Shown here: one piece after another, positions 57,461-64,000 of the stretch | Layout of the letters: every line of letters begins with the position of its first letter | How positions within the stretch are numbered: the stretch's first letter is position 1 | Translations under genes and position numbers: made by a program | NCBI RefSeq assembly: GCF_012932215.1 | Contig: NZ_CP048789.1 | Location: forward strand, 36,943-100,942 | Source of the DNA: Roseobacter ponti | GTDB lineage: Bacteria > Pseudomonadota > Alphaproteobacteria > Rhodobacterales > Rhodobacteraceae | Length of the DNA stretch: 64,000 nt | Direction of reading: 5' to 3' | Notes under the pieces: generated by a model | What the model was told of the DNA's origin: nothing | Seen by the model: only the letters and a program-made list of their open reading frames with translations | Databases searched by the model: none

Positions 57461-57757
57461 ATGGGACTATTTACGAAAGACACTGAACGTGCCCCCTGCA
57501 CGGTTGAGATCAGTCACAAATTCGAAAGCCTGCACGCGCATGTGCGCTTCAACAACGGCGCCGTCATCTGGCCCGGCGATGAAGTGCAGGTGCATGGACC
57601 TGAGATCATGGCACCCTTCGGCGAAATCGTCTCCGAGGACCGCGAGGCCACGATCCACCGCGCGAGTAAAATCGAACGTCTCTGGACGCGTCTTACGGGC
57701 GATTTCGAGGTCATGGAGCTGTGCGAGTTTTCCTTCTCCGAGGAGGTGACGCTGTGA
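57461..57757 (+). CDS. conserved small protein between puhC and acsF (orf98)
   Basis: A 98-residue soluble protein with no signal or membrane segment. It has a beta-rich core (VRFNNGAVIWPGDEVQVHGPEIMAPFGEIVSEDREATIHRASKIERLWTRLTGDFEVMELCEFSF). AGGAGG lies nine bases before ATG 57461. Its stop overlaps the acsF GTG. Position in the operon is the only clue to function; a role in reaction-centre assembly or in the AcsF step is plausible. It could be annotated as a photosynthetic complex assembly protein. Confidence 0.82.
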   Translation: MGLFTKDTERAPCTVEISHKFESLHAHVRFNNGAVIWPGDEVQVHGPEIMAPFGEIVSEDREATIHRASKIERLWTRLTGDFEVMELCEFSFSEEVTL

Positions 57758-58872
57758 ACGTTCAGACAAAACACACCGCTGACATCACCGATGCCGAAGA
57801 GAGCCTGAAGCTGCAGGAAAGCCAGCAGATGGTTGTGGACAGCACTGCCGCCACCGAAGTGGCGATGCAGAACACCCTGCTGACGCCGCGCTTTTACACC
57901 ACGGATTTCGACGAGATGGATGCGATTGACGTCTCGCCTATCCGCGAGGAGTGGGACCAGTTGATCGCGCAGATGGTGGCAGACCCTAACAAAGGCCATT
58001 TTAAGAAAAACGACGACTGGGACACGGTCGACTGGGAAAACATGGACCCGGAGCTGAAGAAGGAATTCATCGATTTCCTGATCAGCTCCTGCACGGCCGA
58101 GTTTTCGGGCTGTGTGCTCTACAAAGAGATGAAGCGGCGCGGCAATAACAAAGATATCACGCAGCTTTTCCAGCTGATGGCGCGCGACGAGGCACGCCAC
58201 GCGGGCTTTATCAATGACGCGCTGCGCGAAGCGGGTGTGGCGGTGAACCTCGGATTTCTGACGCAGAAGAAGAAATACACCTACTTCCGCCCGAAGTTCA
58301 TCTACTACGCAACTTACCTGTCGGAAAAGATCGGCTATGCGCGCTATATCACGATCTTCCGGCACCTGGAGGCGCATCCTGAGCACCGGTTCCACCCGAT
58401 CTTTAAGTGGTTCGAGGAATGGTGCAACGATGAGTTCAGCCATGGCGAAGCCTTTGCCCTGCTGATGAAAACCGACCCGAAGCTCACGCGTGGTATTAAC
58501 GTATACTGGATCAAGTTCTTCCTCACGGCGGTCTATTCCACGATGTATGTGCGCGACCACCAGCGCCCGGCGTTCCACAAAGCCCTCGGCGTGGATCCGG
58601 ACTGGTACGCCCATGAGGTCTTTACCAAAACCAGCAAGCTCACAGAGCAGATCTTTCCGATCACGCTGGATATCGAGCACCCACGCTGGCAGCGGCAGCT
58701 TGAGAAGATGCAGAAGGCCAATGCGGATCTGGCTGTTGCAACAAAAGAAGGCCGCTTCTTTGCCAAAATCGGCGCACAGGCCCGTGCCGTCAGTGCCTTT
58801 GTGGCGCTGATCACCATCCCCGCGAAAAAGCATGCCGTGCCGGCCGTGACCCGCCTGGAGCCTGCATATTGA
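57754..58872 (+). CDS. acsF: aerobic Mg-protoporphyrin IX monomethyl ester cyclase AcsF
   Basis: A 372-residue diiron oxygenase that closes ring E with O2. Ferritin-like metal motifs are visible in DFLISSCTAEFSGCVLYKEM, LMARDEARHAGFIN and EEWCNDEFSHGEAFALL. The oxygen-independent bchE is not in this window, consistent with strictly aerobic growth. It starts at GTG 57754, overlapping orf98, with GAGGAGG upstream. Confidence 0.95.
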   Translation: MNVQTKHTADITDAEESLKLQESQQMVVDSTAATEVAMQNTLLTPRFYTTDFDEMDAIDVSPIREEWDQLIAQMVADPNKGHFKKNDDWDTVDWENMDPELKKEFIDFLISSCTAEFSGCVLYKEMKRRGNNKDITQLFQLMARDEARHAGFINDALREAGVAVNLGFLTQKKKYTYFRPKFIYYATYLSEKIGYARYITIFRHLEAHPEHRFHPIFKWFEEWCNDEFSHGEAFALLMKTDPKLTRGINVYWIKFFLTAVYSTMYVRDHQRPAFHKALGVDPDWYAHEVFTKTSKLTEQIFPITLDIEHPRWQRQLEKMQKANADLAVATKEGRFFAKIGAQARAVSAFVALITIPAKKHAVPAVTRLEPAY

Positions 58873-58972
58873 GACATGAGCCCGGCATAACGGCTCAATG
58901 CGCCACCACAGACGGGCACCCGGGCCATACGAGGCTCCGGGCGCCCGGTCTCCCCACGGGGAGACATGCCGC

Positions 58973-59806
58973 GTGACGTACTGGACCCCTGCCCTCTTTG
59001 CCCTTTTCGCCTGGTGGTTCTCCACCGGTGCGATCCTCTGGGTGGTGAAGTCGGCAGATCAGGGCGGCCTGCCTGCCCGCAGACGAGCGGTGCTCTGCGG
59101 TCTGCCGTTTCTGGGGCTGGGCGTCGCGGGCTTCTGGGTCACGCTCTTCACCAATGACGCGCTGAGCGTCACAATCGCCTTCGCCTCGGCGCTGGCGATC
59201 TGGGGCTGGATCGAGCTTGCCTTTCTCACCGGCATCATCACCGGGCCGAACCGCAACCCCCTGCCCGACCATGTGCCCGAATGGGAGCGGTTCATCCGCG
59301 CCTGGGGCACGCTGGCCTATCACGAGATGCTGCTGGTCGCCACGCTCATCACCATGTTCCTGGTGGGCTGGGATCATGTGAACCCCTTCGGCATGTGGAC
59401 TTTTGCGGTTCTCTTTTTCGCCCGCATCTCGGCCAAGCTGAACCTCTTTCTCGGCGTGCCCAAGATCAACGTTGAATTCCTGCCGCAGACGCTCGCCCAT
59501 CTGCCCAGCCATTTCCGCCACCGCGCGATGAACTGGCTCTTTCCGGTCTCCGTCACCGCGCTGACCTTTGCCGTCGCCTGCTTTCTGGAACGGATCGCGG
59601 CGACCTCATCGCCCGGGGCTTCTGCAGGCTTTGTGCTGCTGACCGCGATCACCGCACTGGCGCTTTTCGAGCACTGGATGATGGTGCTGCCGGTGCCCGA
59701 CGAGAAACTCTGGCGCTGGATGATCCCGGCGCCCAAAACCGACTTCACACCAAAAAACGACATAACACCCACAGGGAAAACAGAAGGGGGACATCATGGA
59801 CTTTGA
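58973..59806 (+). CDS. puhE: photosynthetic complex assembly protein PuhE
   Basis: A 277-residue membrane protein with about seven hydrophobic segments ([24 protein letters not shown] onward) and the family stretch [58 protein letters not shown] 58973 follows GGGGAGA by about nine bases; an ATG-initiated frame to 58898 lacks a site. The end overlaps hemA by 11 bases. Confidence 0.9.
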   Translation: MTYWTPALFALFAWWFSTGAILWVVKSADQGGLPARRRAVLCGLPFLGLGVAGFWVTLFTNDALSVTIAFASALAIWGWIELAFLTGIITGPNRNPLPDHVPEWERFIRAWGTLAYHEMLLVATLITMFLVGWDHVNPFGMWTFAVLFFARISAKLNLFLGVPKINVEFLPQTLAHLPSHFRHRAMNWLFPVSVTALTFAVACFLERIAATSSPGASAGFVLLTAITALALFEHWMMVLPVPDEKLWRWMIPAPKTDFTPKNDITPTGKTEGGHHGL

Positions 59807-61010
59807 TGCACTGTTCCAGTCACAACTCGATGCGCTCAAAGAGGATGGCAACTACCGCATCTTCGCAGAGCTGGAACGCAAAGCGGGCGCCTTTCCGCGC
59901 GCGAAATGCCATGACGACGACAGTCCCGACCAGGTGACCGTCTGGTGCTCGAATGATTACCTCGGCATGGGCCAGAACCCCGAAGTGCTGCAGTCGATGA
60001 AAGATGCGATTGACCGCCATGGTGCCGGTGCCGGTGGCACCCGCAACATCTCGGGCACCAATCACGCCCACAAGCAGCTTGAAGCCGAGCTTGCCGATCT
60101 GCACGCCAAAGAAGACGCGCTGCTTTTCACCTCCGGATATGTCTCTAACTGGGCGGCTCTGAGCACCCTGGGCGCACGGATCCCTGACTGTGTGATCCTC
60201 TCGGATGAGCTCAACCACGCCTCGATGATCGAAGGCATCCGCCATTCCCGCGCCAACAAGGTGCTCTGGCGCCACAACGATCCCGAGGATCTCGACCGCA
60301 AGCTTTCGGCCCTTCCCGCGAACGCGCCCAAGATCGTGGCCTTTGAGAGCGTCTATTCCATGGACGGCGACATCTGCCCGATGCAGGAGATCGTCGAGGT
60401 CGCCGAAAAGCACGGTGCGATGACCTATCTGGATGAGGTGCACGCCGTGGGCCTCTATGGTCCCCGCGGCGGTGGCATTTCCGAGCGCGAAGGGCTGCAG
60501 GACCGCATCACCCTGATCGAGGGCACCCTGGGCAAGGCTTACGGCGTCGTGGGCGGCTATATCACGGGCTCTGAGGCGCTTTGCGACTTTATCCGGTCCT
60601 TCTCGTCGGGGTTCATCTTTACGACCGCCCTGCCCCCCGCTGTGGCCGCCGCCGCGCAGACCTCGATCCGGCACCTCAAGGAAAGCGATACAGAACGCAA
60701 ACTGCAGCGCGAGCGGGTCGCCTATCTGCGCAAACGGCTCGATATGGAAGGGATCCCGCATATGGAGAACCCCAGCCACATCATCCCGGTGATGATCAAG
60801 GACCCGGTCAAGTGCCGCATGATCGCCGATTATCTGATGCAGCAGTACGGGATCTATGTGCAGCCGATCAACTATCCCACGGTGCCAAAAGGCACCGAAA
60901 GGCTGCGCTTCACGCCCGGTCCGCTGCACAGCATCGACGATATCGAACATCTGGTTCTGGCGCTCAAAGAGCTCTGGAAACAATGCGCGATTTCCCACGC
61001 AGTTGCCTGA
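59796..61010 (+). CDS. hemA: 5-aminolevulinate synthase
   Basis: A 404-residue PLP enzyme (Shemin pathway) that condenses glycine and succinyl-CoA, the first tetrapyrrole step. Motifs are [33 protein letters not shown], the cofactor aspartate in [14 protein letters not shown] and the lysine in [12 protein letters not shown]. Its overlap with puhE ties precursor supply to the photosynthesis operon. A second hemA for housekeeping haem may exist elsewhere. Confidence 0.96.
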   Translation: MDFDALFQSQLDALKEDGNYRIFAELERKAGAFPRAKCHDDDSPDQVTVWCSNDYLGMGQNPEVLQSMKDAIDRHGAGAGGTRNISGTNHAHKQLEAELADLHAKEDALLFTSGYVSNWAALSTLGARIPDCVILSDELNHASMIEGIRHSRANKVLWRHNDPEDLDRKLSALPANAPKIVAFESVYSMDGDICPMQEIVEVAEKHGAMTYLDEVHAVGLYGPRGGGISEREGLQDRITLIEGTLGKAYGVVGGYITGSEALCDFIRSFSSGFIFTTALPPAVAAAAQTSIRHLKESDTERKLQRERVAYLRKRLDMEGIPHMENPSHIIPVMIKDPVKCRMIADYLMQQYGIYVQPINYPTVPKGTERLRFTPGPLHSIDDIEHLVLALKELWKQCAISHAVA

Positions 61011-61040
61011 ATTCGCGGCAATGTGACTGTTGACTCTCTG

Positions 61041-61082
61041 CGTTATCTCCTACGTTGTTAGGCAGCAACTGAGGAGATAACG
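61041..61082 (+). promoter_or_regulatory. long hairpin hiding the cycA ribosome site
   Basis: CGTTATCTCCT (61041-61051) and AGGAGATAACG (61072-61082) are a perfect 11-base inverted repeat. The right arm contains the whole Shine-Dalgarno sequence and ends at the base before the cycA ATG. An inner GTTG/CAAC pair (54-57 with 66-69) extends the fold. It may control cycA translation. Confidence 0.65.
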
Positions 61083-61502
61083 ATGAAACGCACATTTGCA
61101 GCACTTATTGCACTGAGCTTCGCCGCACCCGCCTTCGCTGAAGGCGATGCGGAAGCCGGCGAGAAAGAATTCAACAAATGCAAAGCCTGCCACATGATCG
61201 TGTCGGACGATGGCACCGAAATCGTAAAGGGTGGCAAAACGGGCCCGAACCTTTACGGCATCATCGGCCGCCAGGCGGGCTCCATCGAGGACTTCCGCTA
61301 TGGTGACGATCTCGTCAAAGCCGGCGAAGAGGGCCTCGTGTGGGATGCCGCACAGCTGACCGAATACGTCACAGACCCCCGCGCCTTCCTGCGCGAATAC
61401 CTGGACGATTCCAAAGCCAAATCCAAAATGGCCTTCAAACTGAAAAAGGGCGGCGAAGATGTCGCGGCCTATCTTGCCTCGGTGGCCCCCGCTGAGAGCT
61501 GA
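61083..61502 (+). CDS. cycA: cytochrome c2-type electron carrier
   Basis: A 139-residue periplasmic c-type cytochrome. Signal peptide MKRTFAALIALSFAAPAFA; haem-binding CKACH near residue 36; axial methionine in SKAKSKMAFKL; and GKTGPNLYGIIGRQAGSIEDFRYG typical of class I c2. It would re-reduce the reaction centre or carry electrons to oxidases. It lies 72 bases after hemA with an SD-sequestering hairpin, and has its own terminator. Confidence 0.93.
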   Translation: MKRTFAALIALSFAAPAFAEGDAEAGEKEFNKCKACHMIVSDDGTEIVKGGKTGPNLYGIIGRQAGSIEDFRYGDDLVKAGEEGLVWDAAQLTEYVTDPRAFLREYLDDSKAKSKMAFKLKKGGEDVAAYLASVAPAES

Positions 61503-61527
61503 TCACAGGCTTATCTGAGACACTGAA

Positions 61528-61560
61528 CCGCTGCCCCCCCCGGGGCGGCGGTTTTTCTTT
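61528..61560 (+). terminator. rho-independent terminator after cycA
   Basis: A ten-pair stem CCGCTGCCCC / GGGGCGGCGG (one T-G pair) with a CCCC loop is followed by TTTTT. It marks the end of the photosynthesis operon. Confidence 0.9.
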
Positions 61561-61574
61561 GTCCTGTGAGCCCC

Positions 61575-62615
61575 TCAGAGCGTCTTACGCGTTGCATTCA
61601 GCGGCACTGACCCGATGGGGCGCAGGCCGAGGATCAGGCGTCTGCTCCAGTCGCTGCGGGCCGCCAGAAGGTGTATCAGGCACGGCACGACGAGCCCTGC
61701 CACAAGCCCCAGCACAAAGTGCAGCGACAGCGCGTCGACCTCCAGATACGTCAGAGACCGGCTGACGGCCGCAGTGCCAAATGGGTGGTAGAGAAAGATC
61801 GTGAAGGAAAAGACCGCAAGGCGGTCAAGCAGTGCAACTCTGGGAAAGAGCAGTTGCGCCAGCAGAATGATCCCGATCCCCTGCGCGAGGCTCTGAGCAT
61901 CAAAACGGATCTGCGACAGGTGACCCGTCTCCTGATAAAATGCTATGTTCATTGCCAGCCCGATGCCAAAAAGGCCCAGAGCGACCGGCACGATGATCTG
62001 TTTGCGGGCCGCGACCCAGGCATGGTGCCGGAAGAGCAGCATACCGAGCAGGAAATAGGGTGCCAGATACACCGCGCCGTCGATCATCAGATACTGCAGC
62101 GCCGGAAGCGGCAGCGCGCTGCGCACCAGCGTCAGACCCACTGCCCCCGCAAAGAGCAGCGCAGCCGCCCGGTATCTGAGCAGGGCATCCAGACCGCCCA
62201 CCACCAGAAAGATGATCAGAATCGCCTGCAGAAACCAGAAATGCCCCATTGAAAGCAGGACCGCCGACAGCGGATCGGCCCCATAGGCAAACCCGTTCTT
62301 CAGCACCAGATTGCAGATCACCAGAAAAATCACCGACGCGGCGATGCCCGGCAGGACAATGCGGTAAAACTTGCCGGTGCAGAACCCGGAGATGTCACTG
62401 AGCAAGAGCGGGCGCAGCGCATAGACAGCACCTGCGATGAAGGCAAAGAGCGGCATGCGCACATCGATCAGCCCGTCGGCAAACATCCGCCAGACCGACG
62501 GGTATCCGACCTGCATGCCGCCCGTTTCGCTGGCGCCCACCACGTGAAACGCTACCAGAAGGGCGGTCGCGAAATATCGCAACGTGTTCACATTGTGTAA
62601 TGCAGCCTCAGGTCG
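61575..62615 (-). CDS. acyltransferase family 3 membrane protein
   Basis: A polytopic membrane protein of the acyltransferase_3 (OafA/OPG-type) family that O-acylates sugars or polysaccharides. The family start HNVNTLRYFATALLVAFHVVG with the catalytic-type histidine is present, followed by about ten hydrophobic segments. The GTG at 62615 gives 346 residues, close to the family length, and GAGGGA lies ten bases upstream. The open frame reaches 62750 with a Cys-rich leader that looks non-native. It converges on cycA. It is not part of photosynthesis and may be cargo or host sequence at the cluster border. Confidence 0.75.
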   Translation of the reverse strand, partial: RPEAALHNVNTLRYFATALLVAFHVVGASETGGMQVGYPSVWRMFADGLIDVRMPLFAFIAGAVYALRPLLLSDISGFCTGKFYRIVLPGIAASVIFLVICNLVLKNGFAYGADPLSAVLLSMGHFWFLQAILIIFLVVGGLDALLRYRAAALLFAGAVGLTLVRSALPLPALQYLMIDGAVYLAPYFLLGMLLFRHHAWVAARKQIIVPVALGLFGIGLAMNIAFYQETGHLSQIRFDAQSLAQGIGIILLAQLLFPRVALLDRLAVFSFTIFLYHPFGTAAVSRSLTYLEVDALSLHFVLGLVAGLVVPCLIHLLAARSDWSRRLILGLRPIGSVPLNATRKTL

Positions 62616-62818
62616 CACGCAAAAACAGTCCCTCGTTACACCAGACGAGGAAACATCATACCCTGGTCTGAACAGATCATCACTGTACGAGGTGAGTGCG
62701 CAATCCTGTGCGCGAAGTAAATACACGTTTTGCGCACAGATTTTCAGCACGGGTCAGTGCGCGCTCGCCCCCCGCCTGGTGCTCCCACTGTACAAGCTTT
62801 CACCCCGGGGACCGTCTG

Positions 62819-63496
62819 TCAGGTTACAATCCGCACCTCGGACACATCCGCATCCACCTCGCGGCACGCGGCAAGCACACGGCCCGCCAGATGCGTCTGC
62901 ACATAGGCTGCGTGGAACCGCGAGGGCGCGCGCAGGGTGAGCCGCCCCCCTGCCCTCTCCACACGCTGGAGCGCTGCCAGCCAGGATGCGTAGGTCCCGG
63001 TGTCCTCGGCATGCAGCACGGCCTGCGCCAGCGCCCATTCGGTGCCTGTGGTCAGATCAGGTGCCTGCACCGTGCCGCGCACCGGCAGCGGCACAACCTT
63101 CTCCACATCATCGCCCGCCATGCGCAGCTCGAAATCAGGCCCTACACAGGGCCATTGCGCGCTTGTGTCCCCGAGGATCCGGTCGATGCCCAGCCGGTAT
63201 TCGGTGACCCGCCCCCGGGCACCCTGCCGCTTTACCGTGAGCCAGGCGCGTGCGCGCAGGAGCGCCATCTCGCGTTTGACGGTGCGTTCATCCACGGACC
63301 ACAACCGCGCAATTTCGCGCTGGCCCACTGCAAGTTCATCGCGCGACCAGTTATATCTTGCGGTGATCAGGGTCATCAGCCTCAGCACGCGGCGCTGATC
63401 GTGCTTCCCCTGCGCCAGAGCAAAAGCGCCCAGAGCGGTCAGCAGATCGTATTTGCGTGCAGAGGCTCCACGACCCACAGGTTTGGTGGAAAACAT
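62819..63496 (-). CDS. DnaA-like plasmid replication initiator
   Basis: A 225-residue protein with two domains. Residues ~15-110 form a winged helix (LAVGQREIARLWSVDERTVKREMALLRARAWLTVKRQG) as in replication initiators. Residues ~150-225 resemble the N-terminal domain of DnaA (EWALAQAVLHAEDTGTYASWLAALQ, then LTLRAPSRFHAAYVQTHLAGRVLAACREV). There is no AAA+ ATPase domain, so it is not chromosomal DnaA. Roseobacter plasmids are known to carry a DnaA-like replicase class. The ATG at 63496 follows AAGGG. A partition operon was not found inside the window. Confidence 0.78.
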   Translation of the reverse strand: MFSTKPVGRGASARKYDLLTALGAFALAQGKHDQRRVLRLMTLITARYNWSRDELAVGQREIARLWSVDERTVKREMALLRARAWLTVKRQGARGRVTEYRLGIDRILGDTSAQWPCVGPDFELRMAGDDVEKVVPLPVRGTVQAPDLTTGTEWALAQAVLHAEDTGTYASWLAALQRVERAGGRLTLRAPSRFHAAYVQTHLAGRVLAACREVDADVSEVRIVT

Positions 63497-63518
63497 TCTC
63501 TGCCCTTGATGATATGAT

Positions 63519-63542
63519 GCACGGATCCTCAGGATCCTGTGC
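63519..63542. promoter_or_regulatory. inverted repeat upstream of the initiator gene
   Basis: GCACGGATCC, TCA, GGATCCTGTGC (one-base bulge) is a dyad 23 bases before the start codon, suited to autoregulation by the initiator. Confidence 0.4.
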
Positions 63543-64000
63543 TGCCTCAGATGCGAACCGGTTTTCCGGTTTCTTCAGACGATGGCGGCGATGCCCCGCC
63601 GCTTTTCATCGCTCTTACCTGATTTGCGTCCTAAACGCCGATTCTGTCAAGTCTTCGCTGAAATATGCCGGTTCTGATCTGTGAATTCAAAAGAATAAAT
63701 CTGGTTTAAAGGTATTGGGTGACATTCAGGGTGTCCCCTAATGAGGCGCTTCTGTCCCCCAATGGGCTGAGGAGGTCCACGATCTGTCCCCCTATATTTT
63801 GTGCACGCCCCTGGCAGAGGCGGGCCCTGCAGAGAATCACAGCACCCCCGTTCTGTCCCTTACAGATAAGACCCTGGGAGTTGCGTGGAAAAAAACTCCC
63901 GTCAGGATATTCTCTTTTGCCTTTTTCTCCAAATCCGCGTAAATCTGAAAAAAACAAGAATTAGCGTCCCCGCGGGGACAGGCAAAGAAACAGGTAGCAG
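63543..64000. other. candidate iteron-type replication origin upstream of the initiator
   Basis: No gene is convincing here. TGTCCC motifs occur at 63732, 63753, 63785 and 63854. CGTCCCC at 63965 and an inverted GGGGACA at 63974-63980 form CGTCCCCGCGGGGACAG. Spacings of 21 and 32 bases for the first three fit whole DNA turns. An AT-rich stretch (63683-63715) and A/T tracts (63889-63960) could be the melting region. Confidence 0.5.

Noticed and set aside
57514..59025. 503-codon open frame antisense to orf98, acsF and the puhE start
   Set aside because: The opposite frame encodes a complete diiron cyclase; this one has no motif.
61030..61058. cycA promoter TTGACT with a -10 near 61053
   Set aside because: The -10 hexamer is poor (CGTTGT or TACGTT), so I did not list it as a feature, only as a hint in the hairpin finding.
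63706..63964. Short open frames upstream of the initiator
   Set aside because: They cross the repeated TGTCCC motifs in both directions and have no ribosome site or domain; the region fits an origin better.

Overview
The window looks like an aerobic anoxygenic phototroph of the Rhodobacteraceae (Roseobacter group). The main reasons are a bacteriochlorophyll gene cluster with PpsR/PpaA regulators and the oxygen-dependent cyclase AcsF, an alphaproteobacterial PhyR-NepR-EcfG stress circuit, and a plasmid-type DnaA-like initiator of the kind known from roseobacters. No rRNA, tRNA, CRISPR array or transposase gene was seen.

Region 1 (1-3.2 kb) holds the 5' end of a peptide-type ABC binding protein, an M20 amidohydrolase and a class V aminotransferase/cysteine-desulfurase-like protein. 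Region 2 (3.2-10.1 kb) is a general stress response island: FNT channel, PLDc_N and YihY membrane proteins, Dps, PhyR, NepR, EcfG, a HisKA_2 kinase and a 39-residue membrane protein. Five separate sites match the EcfG promoter GGAAC-N16/17-CGTT, one of them a symmetric two-way promoter between phyR and nepR.

Region 3 (10.2-21.4 kb) has an XRE-cupin regulator divergent from a GabT-like transaminase, an ABM-domain protein, an FMN-type glutamate synthase, and an unassigned four-gene cassette: nitrilase, very long Orn/Lys/Arg-type decarboxylase, ATP-grasp ligase and C45 acyltransferase/hydrolase. It is the best candidate here for an undescribed pathway. Region 4 (21.5-32.6 kb) is a dipeptide-type ABC transporter with two tandem binding proteins, followed by a CoA-transferase/racemase, an SDR, an MBL hydrolase and an aminotransferase. 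Region 5 (32.6-38.8 kb) carries pqiABC with a two-piece PqiA, and a hydantoinase-racemase pair.

Region 6 (38.8-61.6 kb) is half of a photosynthesis gene cluster. On the minus strand lie ppaA-ppsR-bchG-bch2-bchP-idi; on the plus strand bchF-N-B-H-L-M-lhaA-puhA-B-C-orf98-acsF-puhE-hemA-cycA. Exact or near-exact PpsR boxes (TGT-N12-ACA) lie in the divergent promoter region and directly before bchG. The puf genes, crt genes, bchCXYZ and bchID are absent and must lie elsewhere. Region 7 (61.6-64 kb) holds an acyltransferase and a winged-helix/DnaA_N replication initiator, preceded by repeated TGTCCC motifs that look like an iteron origin. The photosynthesis genes may therefore sit on, or next to, an extrachromosomal replicon.
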